Positions 25,100 through 33,984 of a DNA stretch of 64,000 nucleotides are shown here, in pieces. The notes under the pieces were generated by a model, which saw nothing but the letters and a program-made list of their open reading frames with translations, had not been told where the DNA came from and made no database searches. Origin of the DNA: UBA8437 sp963582065 (GTDB lineage Bacteria > Planctomycetota > Planctomycetia > Planctomycetales > Planctomycetaceae). Numbering within the stretch: the stretch's first letter is position 1; each line of letters starts with the position of its first letter. The stretch lies in the NCBI GenBank assembly GCA_963582065.1, contig CAUZRQ010000018.1, positions 5,035 to 69,034 on the forward strand, read 5' to 3'. The position numbers and the translations under genes are program-made.

Positions 25100-26032
25100 A
25101 TGGACAGCTACACCCTGAGACCGATGGCCGATGACGACAGGTCGGAGGTGGCCGAACTGATCTATTCGTCGATCAACTCGTGGTACAACCGCCACGGCAT
25201 GCCCGACATCTTCCGCGGCGGGCCGGTGGTGACCGAGGTCTTCTACGACGTGTACCATGCCGTGGAGCCGGGTTGTACCGTGGTGGCCGAAAACGACCGG
25301 ACCGGTCGTTTGTTGGGATCGTGTTTCTATCATCCTCGCGAACATCACGTGTCGCTGGGGATCATGACCGTGCATCCCAACTACTTCAGGCACGGAGTGG
25401 GCAGCGCGCTCCTGCGTCACATCATCGAGTTCACAGAGTCGAACAACTATGGCTCGCTGCGGTTGACACAGAGCGCACTGAACCTCGATTCGTTCTCGCT
25501 CTACAACAGGTACGGCTTTGTTCCGCGGTATTCCTACCAGGACATGTTGCTGGAGGTGCCCGAGGGGGGCATCGGCCAGGCCACCCAACGCGACGGCGAT
25601 GTCCGCGAGGCCGGTGACCACGACGTCGAGGCGATGGCCGAACTGGAAGTCGCCGTCAGCGGGATCACGCGACGGGAGGACTACCGTTACTGCATCGAAA
25701 ACGACCTGGGGATCTGGTCGGTGTCGGTCTGCGAGAACCCGGGTGGAGGGCTCGATGGCTGGATGATCAGCTGCGGACACCAGGCGATGAACATGCTGGG
25801 GCCGTGCGTGGCCCGCGACGAGGAGTCCGCCGCGGCGCTGATCCGTGACGGGTTGAATCGTTACCCCGGGCGAACACCCGTGTTCCTGGTGCCGATGGAA
25901 AAGGCCGAACTTGTCTCGCGGATGTACTCGTGGGGTGCTCGCAACTGCGAGATGCACTTCTGCCAGGTCCGCGGTGACTGGCAGCCGTTTGATGGAATCA
26001 ACATGCCCTCGTTTCTGCCCGAGACCGGGTGA
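25100..26032 (+). CDS. GNAT-family N-acetyltransferase (possibly tandem GNAT)
   Basis: About 310 aa. The N-terminal GNAT domain has YTLRPMADDDRSEVAELI, the acetyl-CoA pyrophosphate loop RHGVGSALLRHII (R-x-x-G-x-G/A) and SFSLYNRYGFVPR. The second half (about 165-310) begins DVREAGDHDVEAMAELE and probably forms a second, degenerate GNAT fold. The ATG at 25100 gives a normal N-terminus, but a GTG at 25088 is also possible; neither has a clear Shine-Dalgarno. The gene ends 25 bp before the amidase. The acceptor is unknown. Confidence 0.82.
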   Translation: MDSYTLRPMADDDRSEVAELIYSSINSWYNRHGMPDIFRGGPVVTEVFYDVYHAVEPGCTVVAENDRTGRLLGSCFYHPREHHVSLGIMTVHPNYFRHGVGSALLRHIIEFTESNNYGSLRLTQSALNLDSFSLYNRYGFVPRYSYQDMLLEVPEGGIGQATQRDGDVREAGDHDVEAMAELEVAVSGITRREDYRYCIENDLGIWSVSVCENPGGGLDGWMISCGHQAMNMLGPCVARDEESAAALIRDGLNRYPGRTPVFLVPMEKAELVSRMYSWGARNCEMHFCQVRGDWQPFDGINMPSFLPETG

Positions 26033-26057
26033 AAAGAATCGACCCCAGGAACACGTG

Positions 26058-27482
26058 ATGCCCGAAACTCCCATCTGGCAGATGACGGCTCTTGAGATCG
26101 CGACTGACGTCCGATCCGGTCAACTGTCTGCCGTCGAGGTCACCGACGCGATTCTTGCGCGGATCGAGACCATCGATGTCCACCTGAACGCTTTCTGCAT
26201 CTCGATGGCCGATTCGGCCCGGGCCACCGCGGCGTCGATCGACCAGCGGATCTCGCTCGGCGAGGATCCCGGCCCATTGGCCGGCGTGCCGATCTCGATC
26301 AAGGACAATCTCTACATCGAGGGCGAGCGGACGACATTCGGTTCGAAGTGGTTCGAGCACAATGTGACTCTCGAGGACACCCCGCTGGTGGCTCGGCTGA
26401 GACAGGCCGGGGCGGTGCTGATCGGCCGCACCAACAGTCCCGAGTTCGGCTGGAAGGGAGCAACGGACAACCTGGTGTTCGGCACGACGCGGAACCCGTG
26501 GAACACCGAGCGGACTCCCGGGGGCAGCAGCGGTGGAGCGTCGGCGGCGGTGTCTTCGGGGATGGGGCCGGTCGGAATCGGCACCGATGGCGGCGGATCG
26601 GTCCGCATCCCGGCCGCCTTCTGCGGGCTGTTCGGGATCAAGGCGTCATTCGGCCGGGTCCCCAACTACCCGGCGACGACCGTCGATTCGTTGAGACACA
26701 AGGGGCCGTTGACCCGCACGGTGGCTGATGCGGCACTGGTGCTGGACGTGATTGCCGGTCCCGACGACCGCGATGCGTTGTCGCTGCCGGCCGATACGGT
26801 TTCCTACAGCGAGGTGCTCGACCAGGGCATCTCGGGGTGCCGAATCGCCTACAGCCCGGACCTGGGTTTCGGGGAAGTCGATCCCGAGGTGGCGTCGCTG
26901 TGTGCGGCGGCGGCCGAGCGGTTTGTCGAGGCGGGGGCGACGGTCGAGACCGTGTCGCTGGACTGGCCCGATCCGTATGAGTGCTGGAACATCTACTTCT
27001 ACGGCGGCATCGCCGGGTCACTGGGTCCACGGCTGGCCGAGGAGGGCGACCAGTTGGACCCGGGCCTGAAGCTGCTCGTCGATGAGGGGGTGAAGCTCAG
27101 CGGCGGCGATTTTTCCCGAGCGGCGCTCGACCGTTTTGCCTACTGGCAGCAGGTGGTTGCGCTCTACGACGACTTCGACCTGCTGGTCACTCCCGGTACG
27201 GCGGTGTCGGCGTTTCCGGTCGGGCACGACAACGCCCCGCCGATGTCCGGGCAGATGGCGAGGCCGTTGTTGTGGACTCCGTTTACCTACCCGTTCAACC
27301 TGACCGGTCAACCGGCCTCGGTGGTTCCCTGCGGGTTCACCGCCGACGGATTGCCGGTGTCGTTGCAGGTGGTCGGCCGGCGGCATGACGATGCGGGAGT
27401 ACTGCGAGCCAGTCGGGCATTCGAGCAGGTCGCCCCCTGGGCGGACCGCTGGCCCGAACTGGCAACAGCCGATCCGGCCTAG
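26058..27482 (+). CDS. Amidase (amidase-signature family)
   Basis: A 474-aa amidase-signature enzyme with a complete Ser-cisSer-Lys triad: Lys82 in VPISIKDNL, Ser157 in TPGGSSGG and Ser181 in TDGGGSVRIPA. The core GLFGIKASFGRVP and the C-terminal PASVVPCGFTADGLPVSLQVVG are typical. It could be a general amide hydrolase; it is not obviously GatA, since no gatB or gatC is adjacent. The ATG at 26058 is preceded by AGGAACACGTG. It may be cotranscribed with the acetyltransferase. Confidence 0.9.
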   Translation: MPETPIWQMTALEIATDVRSGQLSAVEVTDAILARIETIDVHLNAFCISMADSARATAASIDQRISLGEDPGPLAGVPISIKDNLYIEGERTTFGSKWFEHNVTLEDTPLVARLRQAGAVLIGRTNSPEFGWKGATDNLVFGTTRNPWNTERTPGGSSGGASAAVSSGMGPVGIGTDGGGSVRIPAAFCGLFGIKASFGRVPNYPATTVDSLRHKGPLTRTVADAALVLDVIAGPDDRDALSLPADTVSYSEVLDQGISGCRIAYSPDLGFGEVDPEVASLCAAAAERFVEAGATVETVSLDWPDPYECWNIYFYGGIAGSLGPRLAEEGDQLDPGLKLLVDEGVKLSGGDFSRAALDRFAYWQQVVALYDDFDLLVTPGTAVSAFPVGHDNAPPMSGQMARPLLWTPFTYPFNLTGQPASVVPCGFTADGLPVSLQVVGRRHDDAGVLRASRAFEQVAPWADRWPELATADPA

Positions 27483-29110
27483 GTGTCGCCGTAAAAGGAC
27501 TCACCGTCCGATTCGGCCGGCATTGTCTCACCAGCGTTCTCTTCCGACGACGCTGGTGCGGTTCCCTGTCCGCCTGTGAGTTCGACGGTCTTGTAGCCGC
27601 CCTGGCTGGTGAAGTACATCATCAGCATCAGGTAAGCCACGCACATCACGATCGGCAGCACCGTGGCGGTTTTCAGGACCTGCTTCTTGGACTCGCCCTG
27701 GACTTCGGCGATCGTCGCCTTCTCAGGGACGCTGGCCTTGCTGTCATCGACGCTTCGGTACTCGATCAACCCCAGGAATTCCTTGGGCTCGGCAGTGGCC
27801 ACCGTCTTCTCATAGATGGCCGAATGGTCCGCCTGGAGTTTCTTGCTGGTGTCGACGTCCTGGACGTAACCGAGCCAGGCAGCTCCCAGCGTGCCGACGC
27901 TGAGCATGCCGATGCCTGCGATCATGTTGATGCCCAACGCCCCGCTCTTGGGAAACTGCTCGGAGATCACCCCCAGCGTGGCGGGCCAGAAGAACGTCTT
28001 GCCGAGACCATAGAGTGTCGCCACGGCGAAGATCAGCCCGAAGCCGCTGACCGATCCGAGCGAGTACAGTCCGGCGGCGGCCAACGCAGCCGAGATCGCC
28101 AGCAGTTTCAATGGAGGCAGTGCGTGGACGATGGGACCGGCAAAGAACCTCAGGACCATCATGATCAGCGACGTGTAGACCAACAACCAGCCGGGGTTGA
28201 TGCCCACGACGTCCATCTCGCCGGTCATCAGCGGCGTGATCCAACTGTCGGTTCCCAATTCGGTGGTCGCCAGCGGGCACATGATCAAGCACATCAGGAA
28301 GAAGACGGGACGCCCCAGTTTCTGGACGTAGAGGGCGAACGGAATGATCAACGCCGCAATCGCAACCAGTTTCGTGGTTGTGTTGAAATCGAAGACCCGG
28401 CCAACCTCCAGAACGACCAGCACCACGGCAATGGACCAGGACAGGATGCCCGGCTCCTGCAGCATTTCCTTGAACGACACGCCGGCCTGGACGCGTTCCT
28501 GGATGGGGAACGTCCGGCCCAGCAGCATCAGTGCGTAGATGACCACCGGGACCAGTGTCAGCAGCACGATGGTCGTGTAATTGGTGATGTTTCCATCGGC
28601 ATCCTTGGTGGCGACGCCCATGAAGAGCAGTCCGGCGATGACCAGTCCGCCGGGCCAACCGGCGTGGAGGATGGCCAGCCACTTGGTCTTCTGGCGGGGG
28701 AACATCGTGGCCACGACCGGGTTGATCACGGCCTCGATGGTGCCGTTACCCAGCGCACCGATGATCGATCCCCAGTAGAGCATGTCGTAGCCGTCGGCTT
28801 TCCAGAGCATCACGGCCTGGGTGATGTGGCAGATGCCGGCCAGGATCATCGCCTTGCCGTAACCGATCCGATCGATCACAAAACTCAGCAGGATGATGCT
28901 GACGGCGAACGGCCACAGGCCGGCTCCGAAGATCTCGCCCTGCTGCGTCTTGTCGATGTTGAATTCGGTGCCCCAGGTCTCCATCAGCATGGCCCGGACC
29001 TGGAATCCGAACGCGGTTGCGATCAGGGACGCAAAGCAGCCCCAGAAGAGCAACCGGTTGCGACGTTGATTGGGATCGGACGAGCCATCCACCACCGCTG
29101 TACTTGCCAT
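27479..29110 (-). CDS. Major facilitator superfamily transporter
   Basis: A 543-aa polytopic membrane protein with about twelve hydrophobic segments and an extra soluble loop late in the sequence (about 415-470). Conserved-looking pieces are FVIDRIGYGKAMILAG (the loop 2-3 motif variant), FFAGPIVHALPPLKLL and GLGKTFFWPATLGVISEQFPKSGALGINM, as in sugar/nucleoside-type MFS proteins. The C-terminus is cytosolic and Glu/Ser-rich. The substrate is unknown. The stop shares CTAG with the amidase stop. Divergent from the DUF1501 gene with 318 bp between; that gap shows nothing else clear except a possible promoter at its right end. Confidence 0.85.
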   Translation of the reverse strand: MASTAVVDGSSDPNQRRNRLLFWGCFASLIATAFGFQVRAMLMETWGTEFNIDKTQQGEIFGAGLWPFAVSIILLSFVIDRIGYGKAMILAGICHITQAVMLWKADGYDMLYWGSIIGALGNGTIEAVINPVVATMFPRQKTKWLAILHAGWPGGLVIAGLLFMGVATKDADGNITNYTTIVLLTLVPVVIYALMLLGRTFPIQERVQAGVSFKEMLQEPGILSWSIAVVLVVLEVGRVFDFNTTTKLVAIAALIIPFALYVQKLGRPVFFLMCLIMCPLATTELGTDSWITPLMTGEMDVVGINPGWLLVYTSLIMMVLRFFAGPIVHALPPLKLLAISAALAAAGLYSLGSVSGFGLIFAVATLYGLGKTFFWPATLGVISEQFPKSGALGINMIAGIGMLSVGTLGAAWLGYVQDVDTSKKLQADHSAIYEKTVATAEPKEFLGLIEYRSVDDSKASVPEKATIAEVQGESKKQVLKTATVLPIVMCVAYLMLMMYFTSQGGYKTVELTGGQGTAPASSEENAGETMPAESDGESFYGDT

Positions 29111-29391
29111 CGATCAACCGTCCCGTGCCAAAATGATGAATCCGGAGAAAAGCGGTCGGCCTCGAGATGAAAGCACCCCGGGATCCCTGTTGTTCGGTCA
29201 TCGTAATCACTCGCCGGGTTGATTGACATCTCAGAGGACAGCAATTCGGTCGACAGTCCGGACCTTGGTGACCGACCGACGAACTGTCATGCCAGCCCGC
29301 AGAAAACACTCGAGATGCCCTGGTATTCCTGTGTGAAAGCCGGAATGTGGAGTCCTCTCTCCGGCTGCCGTTTTTCCCTCGTCGGACGGCG

Positions 29392-29421
29392 TCGACACCT
29401 TGCTGGGCCAAGTGCTATCCT
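29392..29421 (+). promoter_or_regulatory. Possible promoter giving a leaderless DUF1501 transcript
   Basis: TCGACA, 18 nt and TATCCT lie so close to the ATG at 29429 that the predicted start is within 1-2 nt of it. The absence of any Shine-Dalgarno before that ATG agrees with a leaderless message. Weak evidence. Confidence 0.25.
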
Positions 29422-29428
29422 GCTCCGC

Positions 29429-30841
29429 ATGTACGCTCATCCACCCATTCCACGCCGCAACTTCGTTCGGCTGGGTCTCGGCCTGGCCGGTGGAGGGCTG
29501 ATGGCTCCGCCGCCGGTCACCGCGGCGGCGGCTGGACGCCGTCGAGCCAAGCAGGTGCTGGTGCTGTTCGAGCAGGGCGGGGTTTCGCAGATCGATTCCT
29601 GGGACCCGAAACCCCAGGCGGTGGCCGAGCACAAGAGCCCGTTCGAACCGGTGGCCACCAGTGTGCCCGGGCTGCAGTTCACCCGGTTGCTGGCCCGGAC
29701 CGCTCCGTTGGCCCACAAGCTGACGATCGTCCGTTGCATGACCCAGCCGACTCCCGGAATCGGCAACTCGCATCCCAAGGGCTCGCAGTACATCTACTCG
29801 GGCGAAGCCCCCGGCGGACCGGTCGAGATGCCCGACATCAGTTCGGTGGTGGCCATGCTGCAGGGCAGCCACGCCAGCCACCTGCCGTCGAACATCATGG
29901 TCCCGGGGACCAACGAGCAATCTCCGGCCACGAAGATCGGGTTTCTGCCACCGGCCTACAAGGTGTTCAAGACCGGCGGCAACCCGGCCGACCCGAAGTG
30001 GACGGTGCCGAACCTGGGCCTGCTGGGCGTCGACGACGCCCGCTTCCGTAGGCGGACGCGGCTGCTCGATCGACTCAACATCGGCCTGCTCGGGGCTGAC
30101 CAGGCGCGTGATGCGAAGGCGATGAAGTCGTTGATGACCCAGGCCATCGACATGCTGACCAATCCGGCGACCCGCAAGGCGTTCAACATCGAGGCCGAAC
30201 CCGAGGCGGTCCGGCAGAGGTACGGGACGGGGATGCGGGGCCGGTGCTATCTGCTGGGTCGGAAGCTGATCGAATCGGGGGTCCGGTTCGTGATGGTCGA
30301 CGTTCGCGAGCCGCAGAACAGTTTCCGTGACGGGAAACGGGTCGGCTACGGTGGTGGCAACAACATGAACTGGGATCACCACGACGCGATCTACGCCAAG
30401 ACGCACACCAACATCAAGGGAGGCGGTGCCGGCCGCGGGCGGTGGGGGATCCACACGTGGCCGATGATGGGCAGCACCGACCAGGCCCTCTCGGCACTGA
30501 TCGAGGACATGGACCAGCGGGGGTTGCTCGAGGAGACGCTGCTGTGCTTCGTGACCGAGTTCGGGCGGACCCCCAAGATCAACAATCGCCAGGGCCGTGA
30601 CCACTGGACTCACGCCTTCAGCTTCGCGTTCGCCGGGGCCGGGGTCCCGGGCGGGCAGGTGGTCGGAGCCACCGACAAGGACGGGGGCTACATCACCAGT
30701 TCCCAGGCGTTCACGATCGAGGACTATGCGGCGACGGTCTACGAGAAACTGGGCATCGACCGCCACAAGCCGATTTACACGCCCGCCGATCGGCCGATCC
30801 TGTTGTCCCGTCACGGGCAGCCGATCGGCGAGTTGTTCTGA
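29429..30841 (+). CDS. DUF1501 family Tat-exported protein
   Basis: A 470-aa DUF1501 protein. The start at 29429 gives MYAHPPIPRRNFVRLGLGLAG, a twin-arginine leader; an upstream in-frame extension lacks homology. Family blocks: VLFEQGGVSQIDSWDPKP, NSHPKGSQYIYSG, CFVTEFGRTPKINNRQGRDHW and YEKLGIDRHKPIYTP. It is first in a three-gene module with the DUF1549/DUF1553 and cytochrome/WD40 genes, the usual planctomycete arrangement, whose products are exported together. The biochemical role is unsettled. Confidence 0.9.
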   Translation: MYAHPPIPRRNFVRLGLGLAGGGLMAPPPVTAAAAGRRRAKQVLVLFEQGGVSQIDSWDPKPQAVAEHKSPFEPVATSVPGLQFTRLLARTAPLAHKLTIVRCMTQPTPGIGNSHPKGSQYIYSGEAPGGPVEMPDISSVVAMLQGSHASHLPSNIMVPGTNEQSPATKIGFLPPAYKVFKTGGNPADPKWTVPNLGLLGVDDARFRRRTRLLDRLNIGLLGADQARDAKAMKSLMTQAIDMLTNPATRKAFNIEAEPEAVRQRYGTGMRGRCYLLGRKLIESGVRFVMVDVREPQNSFRDGKRVGYGGGNNMNWDHHDAIYAKTHTNIKGGGAGRGRWGIHTWPMMGSTDQALSALIEDMDQRGLLEETLLCFVTEFGRTPKINNRQGRDHWTHAFSFAFAGAGVPGGQVVGATDKDGGYITSSQAFTIEDYAATVYEKLGIDRHKPIYTPADRPILLSRHGQPIGELF

Positions 30842-30846
30842 GCCAG

Positions 30847-33800
30847 ATGACCCGCGGGGGAAACGACGTGTCGAGGAGTGCCTGCCTGGCTGTGATCGCG
30901 CTGGCGTTCGCTTCGGCGGCGGTGGTGGAGGCGGCCGTGGAGGTCTATCCCGAGACGGTGCGGCTGGCATCTCGCCGCAGCCGTGTCCAACTGGTGATCA
31001 CCGCTCGCGAGGCGGACGGTCGCCTGAGGGATGTGACGCACCGGGCGAAGGTGAGTTCCAGTGCACCGGACCTGGCGACGGTGCGGGCAGGCCGAGTGAG
31101 CCCGTCGGGACGTGGTGCCGACGGACGGACCGTGTTGCGGGTGGTGTGGCAGGGTGAGACGGTCGAGGTGCCCGTTGTGGTCAGCGGTCAGTCGCGTCCG
31201 GACCCGGTGGGGTTCAAGTACGAGACACTGGCGGCGATGACCAAGCAGGGGTGCAACGCGGGCAGTTGCCACGGATCTCCGGAAGGCAAGGGGGGCTTCA
31301 GCCTGTCGCTGTTCGCCTTCGATCCGGTCCACGACACCGAGTCGCTGGTCCGCGGCGGCCTCAACCGTCGCGTCAACGTCTTCGCTCCGCTGGAGAGCCT
31401 GATGTTGAAGAAGCCGCTGCTGAGAGTGCCTCACGTGGGCGGCAAACGGTTGAGACCCACCGATGCGGCCTTCGACATCCTGAAGAGGTGGATCACCGAA
31501 GGAGCCCATCCCGATCACGACGGGGCTCCCGCCTGCGAGAAGATCGTGGTGCACCCGGGGCCGATCCGGGTGTTGGCCCAACCCGATGCAACCCAACAAC
31601 TCTCGGTGCTGGCCCACTTCACTGACGGCACGATTCGAGATGTCACCCAGTTGGCCACCTTCGACACCTCTCACCGTGATGTGGCCACGATCGACGCCGA
31701 TGGCCGTGTCACCGGACGGTCTCGAGGCCAGGCGGCAATCACGGTGAGGTTTCTTGAGCACCTGGAGAGCGTCTACTTCACGTTCGTCGAGGAGGTCGAG
31801 GGATTCGAGTGGCCGGAGGTGGCCGAGCACAATTTCGTCGACCAGTTGGTCAACTCGAGGTTGAAACTACTGAGGATCGCCCCGTCGTCCACCTGTGACG
31901 ACGGCGTGTTCCTGCGGCGGGTCTACCTGGACCTCACCGGCCTGCTGCCGTCACCGAAAGCCGCCAGGAAGTTTCTTGCCGAGAAGAAACCCGGAAAGCG
32001 GACGAGGTTGATCGACCGTCTGCTGGCGACCAACCAGTTTGCTCGATTCCAGGCCCTGCAACTGGCCGACCTGTTGAGGGTCAACCCGAAGGTGCTAGGA
32101 GCCGACCGGGCGAAGTTGTTCGCCAACTGGATCGCCGAGGCGATGATCGAAAATCGTCCCTACGACCAGTTGACCCGAGACCTGCTGACCGCCACCGGCG
32201 ACACCCGCCTGGTGGCCGAGGCGAACTACTTTGCCGCGATCCCCAAGACCGAGGACGTGGCAGAGGCGACGGCCCAGGTCTTCATGGGGTCGCGGATCCA
32301 GTGCGCAAAGTGCCACAACCACCCGTTCGAGAACTGGACCCAGGACGATTACTACAGCATCGGGGCGGCGTTCCATCGAGTCGCCCGCCAGGCCGATCGC
32401 ATCAGCGTGGCTGGAGCGGGCGAGATGGTCAATCCGCGGTCGGGGAAGGTGATGACACCGTGGGGCCGAAATCGCGTGATGCCCAGGCCGCTGGCCGACG
32501 CCGATCGTCGCGTGGCGTTCGCCGGCTGGTTGACCGCCAGGGGCAACCCGTTCTTTGCACGGGCCGCCGTCAACCGCATCTGGGCTCACCTCTTCGGTCG
32601 GGGAATCGTTGATCCGGTTGACGACTTCCGTTCCTCCAATCCCCCATCGAACGTCGAGTTGCTTGATCGATTGGCCGCCGAGTTCGAGAAAAGCGGTTTT
32701 GACCGACGGCAGATCGTGCGGGCCATCTGCAACAGTCAGACCTACCAGCGGGCGACGGCCACCAATCGCTTCAATCGAGACGACACCACCCTGTGTTCGC
32801 GGGCCCCGGTGAGGCTGCTGACGGCCGAACAACTGCAGGACGCCATCGGTTATGTCACCGGGTCGATCAAGACGGTGGAACAGTCTGACGCGGTGGTGGC
32901 CGAGAGCCGTCGCGAACTGGAACGTGTCCGCAAGGAACTGCGGACGAAGCGTCCCGAGTGGGAAGCCAAGCTGGCCGAGCGATTGAAGAAAGCAGCGTGG
33001 TGGGACGGGGCCTGGTGGTCGGCCGGCACGTTCACTGCAAAGACCCCCGAGGCAACTCACTCGACGGACTTCGGCCCGGAGAAAGACCCCGGCCGGTTCG
33101 ATGCCTCCCGCGCCTACGGGCCGAACGAGGTCCGCTGGCAGCCACGTCCGGACTGGAACCGTGGCCAACAGGTCAACCTGCCCAAGGGGACTCACCAGGC
33201 GATGTATGCCTGGCACGTGGTTCACGCTCGTGCCGAGACCCGCGTCCGGTTGCGGGTCGTTGCCGATGACGGCATGAAGGTGTGGCACAACGGTCAGCTG
33301 GTCTTCGATTTTGCTCAGGTCCTGCCCAACGACAAGGAACAGCGTCCCGAGATCGTGCTCAGGCCCGGTGCCAATCGGTTCCTGTTGAAAATCGTCAACA
33401 AGGGGGGCGCGTGGCATTTTACGTGGTGGTTGGAACCGACGCAGCCGGATTCGATCCCCGCTCCACCGGTTGCCGACTTGCCCGATGTCTTGGCCGAGGT
33501 GCTGATGACGCCCACGGAGAAACGTGCGGCTGAACCGGCAGCACGGCTGGATCGCTTTTACCGAATGCGTGACGGCCGGATCGAGAAACTCCGCGGACGG
33601 ATCGAGAGTGGCGCCCGCGACCAGTACGCCACGCAGAGGCCGTTTCCCGGGTCAGACGCATTCCTGAAGGCCTTTGGTCAACCCGAACGCAAGACACCGT
33701 GCGCGTGTGAACGGTCCAGCGAACCCACGCTGGACCAGGCCCTGCAACTGCTCAACGGACGTGGTGTGTACGACCAGGTCAACAAGAGCGTCGCAAAGTT

Positions 33801-33984
33801 CTCGAAACTCGAGGACGGAGCGTTGATCGTGGAGCTGTACCTGGTGGCGTTTTCGCGAGTGCCGACTGTCGGCGAACGGGCTGCCGCGACAGAACACCTG
33901 GCCGAGTCTGCCGACCGCGGTGCGGCCATCCGCGATTTGGTCTGGGCCGTACTCAACACCCAGGAATTCATTTTTCAGCACTGA
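30847..33984 (+). CDS. DUF1549/DUF1553 (planctomycete PSCyt2/PSD1) protein with bacterial Ig-like domains
   Basis: A 1045-aa secreted protein. After a signal peptide (about 10-30) come Ig-like/BIG2 domains (about 32-115 and 235-315). Between them (about 120-215) is a block with CNAGSCHG, a CxxxCH variant of a heme site. The DUF1549 domain has FLRRVYLDLTGLLPSP and CAKCHNHPFENWTQDDYY, with a CxxCH. DUF1553 begins near GWLTARGNPFFARAAVNRIW. An extra beta-sandwich insertion (about 700-870: RLRVVADDGMKVWHNGQLVF) splits the C-terminal part; it resembles carbohydrate-binding modules. It starts 5 bp after the DUF1501 stop and overlaps the next start by one base. Confidence 0.88.
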   Translation: MTRGGNDVSRSACLAVIALAFASAAVVEAAVEVYPETVRLASRRSRVQLVITAREADGRLRDVTHRAKVSSSAPDLATVRAGRVSPSGRGADGRTVLRVVWQGETVEVPVVVSGQSRPDPVGFKYETLAAMTKQGCNAGSCHGSPEGKGGFSLSLFAFDPVHDTESLVRGGLNRRVNVFAPLESLMLKKPLLRVPHVGGKRLRPTDAAFDILKRWITEGAHPDHDGAPACEKIVVHPGPIRVLAQPDATQQLSVLAHFTDGTIRDVTQLATFDTSHRDVATIDADGRVTGRSRGQAAITVRFLEHLESVYFTFVEEVEGFEWPEVAEHNFVDQLVNSRLKLLRIAPSSTCDDGVFLRRVYLDLTGLLPSPKAARKFLAEKKPGKRTRLIDRLLATNQFARFQALQLADLLRVNPKVLGADRAKLFANWIAEAMIENRPYDQLTRDLLTATGDTRLVAEANYFAAIPKTEDVAEATAQVFMGSRIQCAKCHNHPFENWTQDDYYSIGAAFHRVARQADRISVAGAGEMVNPRSGKVMTPWGRNRVMPRPLADADRRVAFAGWLTARGNPFFARAAVNRIWAHLFGRGIVDPVDDFRSSNPPSNVELLDRLAAEFEKSGFDRRQIVRAICNSQTYQRATATNRFNRDDTTLCSRAPVRLLTAEQLQDAIGYVTGSIKTVEQSDAVVAESRRELERVRKELRTKRPEWEAKLAERLKKAAWWDGAWWSAGTFTAKTPEATHSTDFGPEKDPGRFDASRAYGPNEVRWQPRPDWNRGQQVNLPKGTHQAMYAWHVVHARAETRVRLRVVADDGMKVWHNGQLVFDFAQVLPNDKEQRPEIVLRPGANRFLLKIVNKGGAWHFTWWLEPTQPDSIPAPPVADLPDVLAEVLMTPTEKRAAEPAARLDRFYRMRDGRIEKLRGRIESGARDQYATQRPFPGSDAFLKAFGQPERKTPCACERSSEPTLDQALQLLNGRGVYDQVNKSVAKFSKLEDGALIVELYLVAFSRVPTVGERAAATEHLAESADRGAAIRDLVWAVLNTQEFIFQH

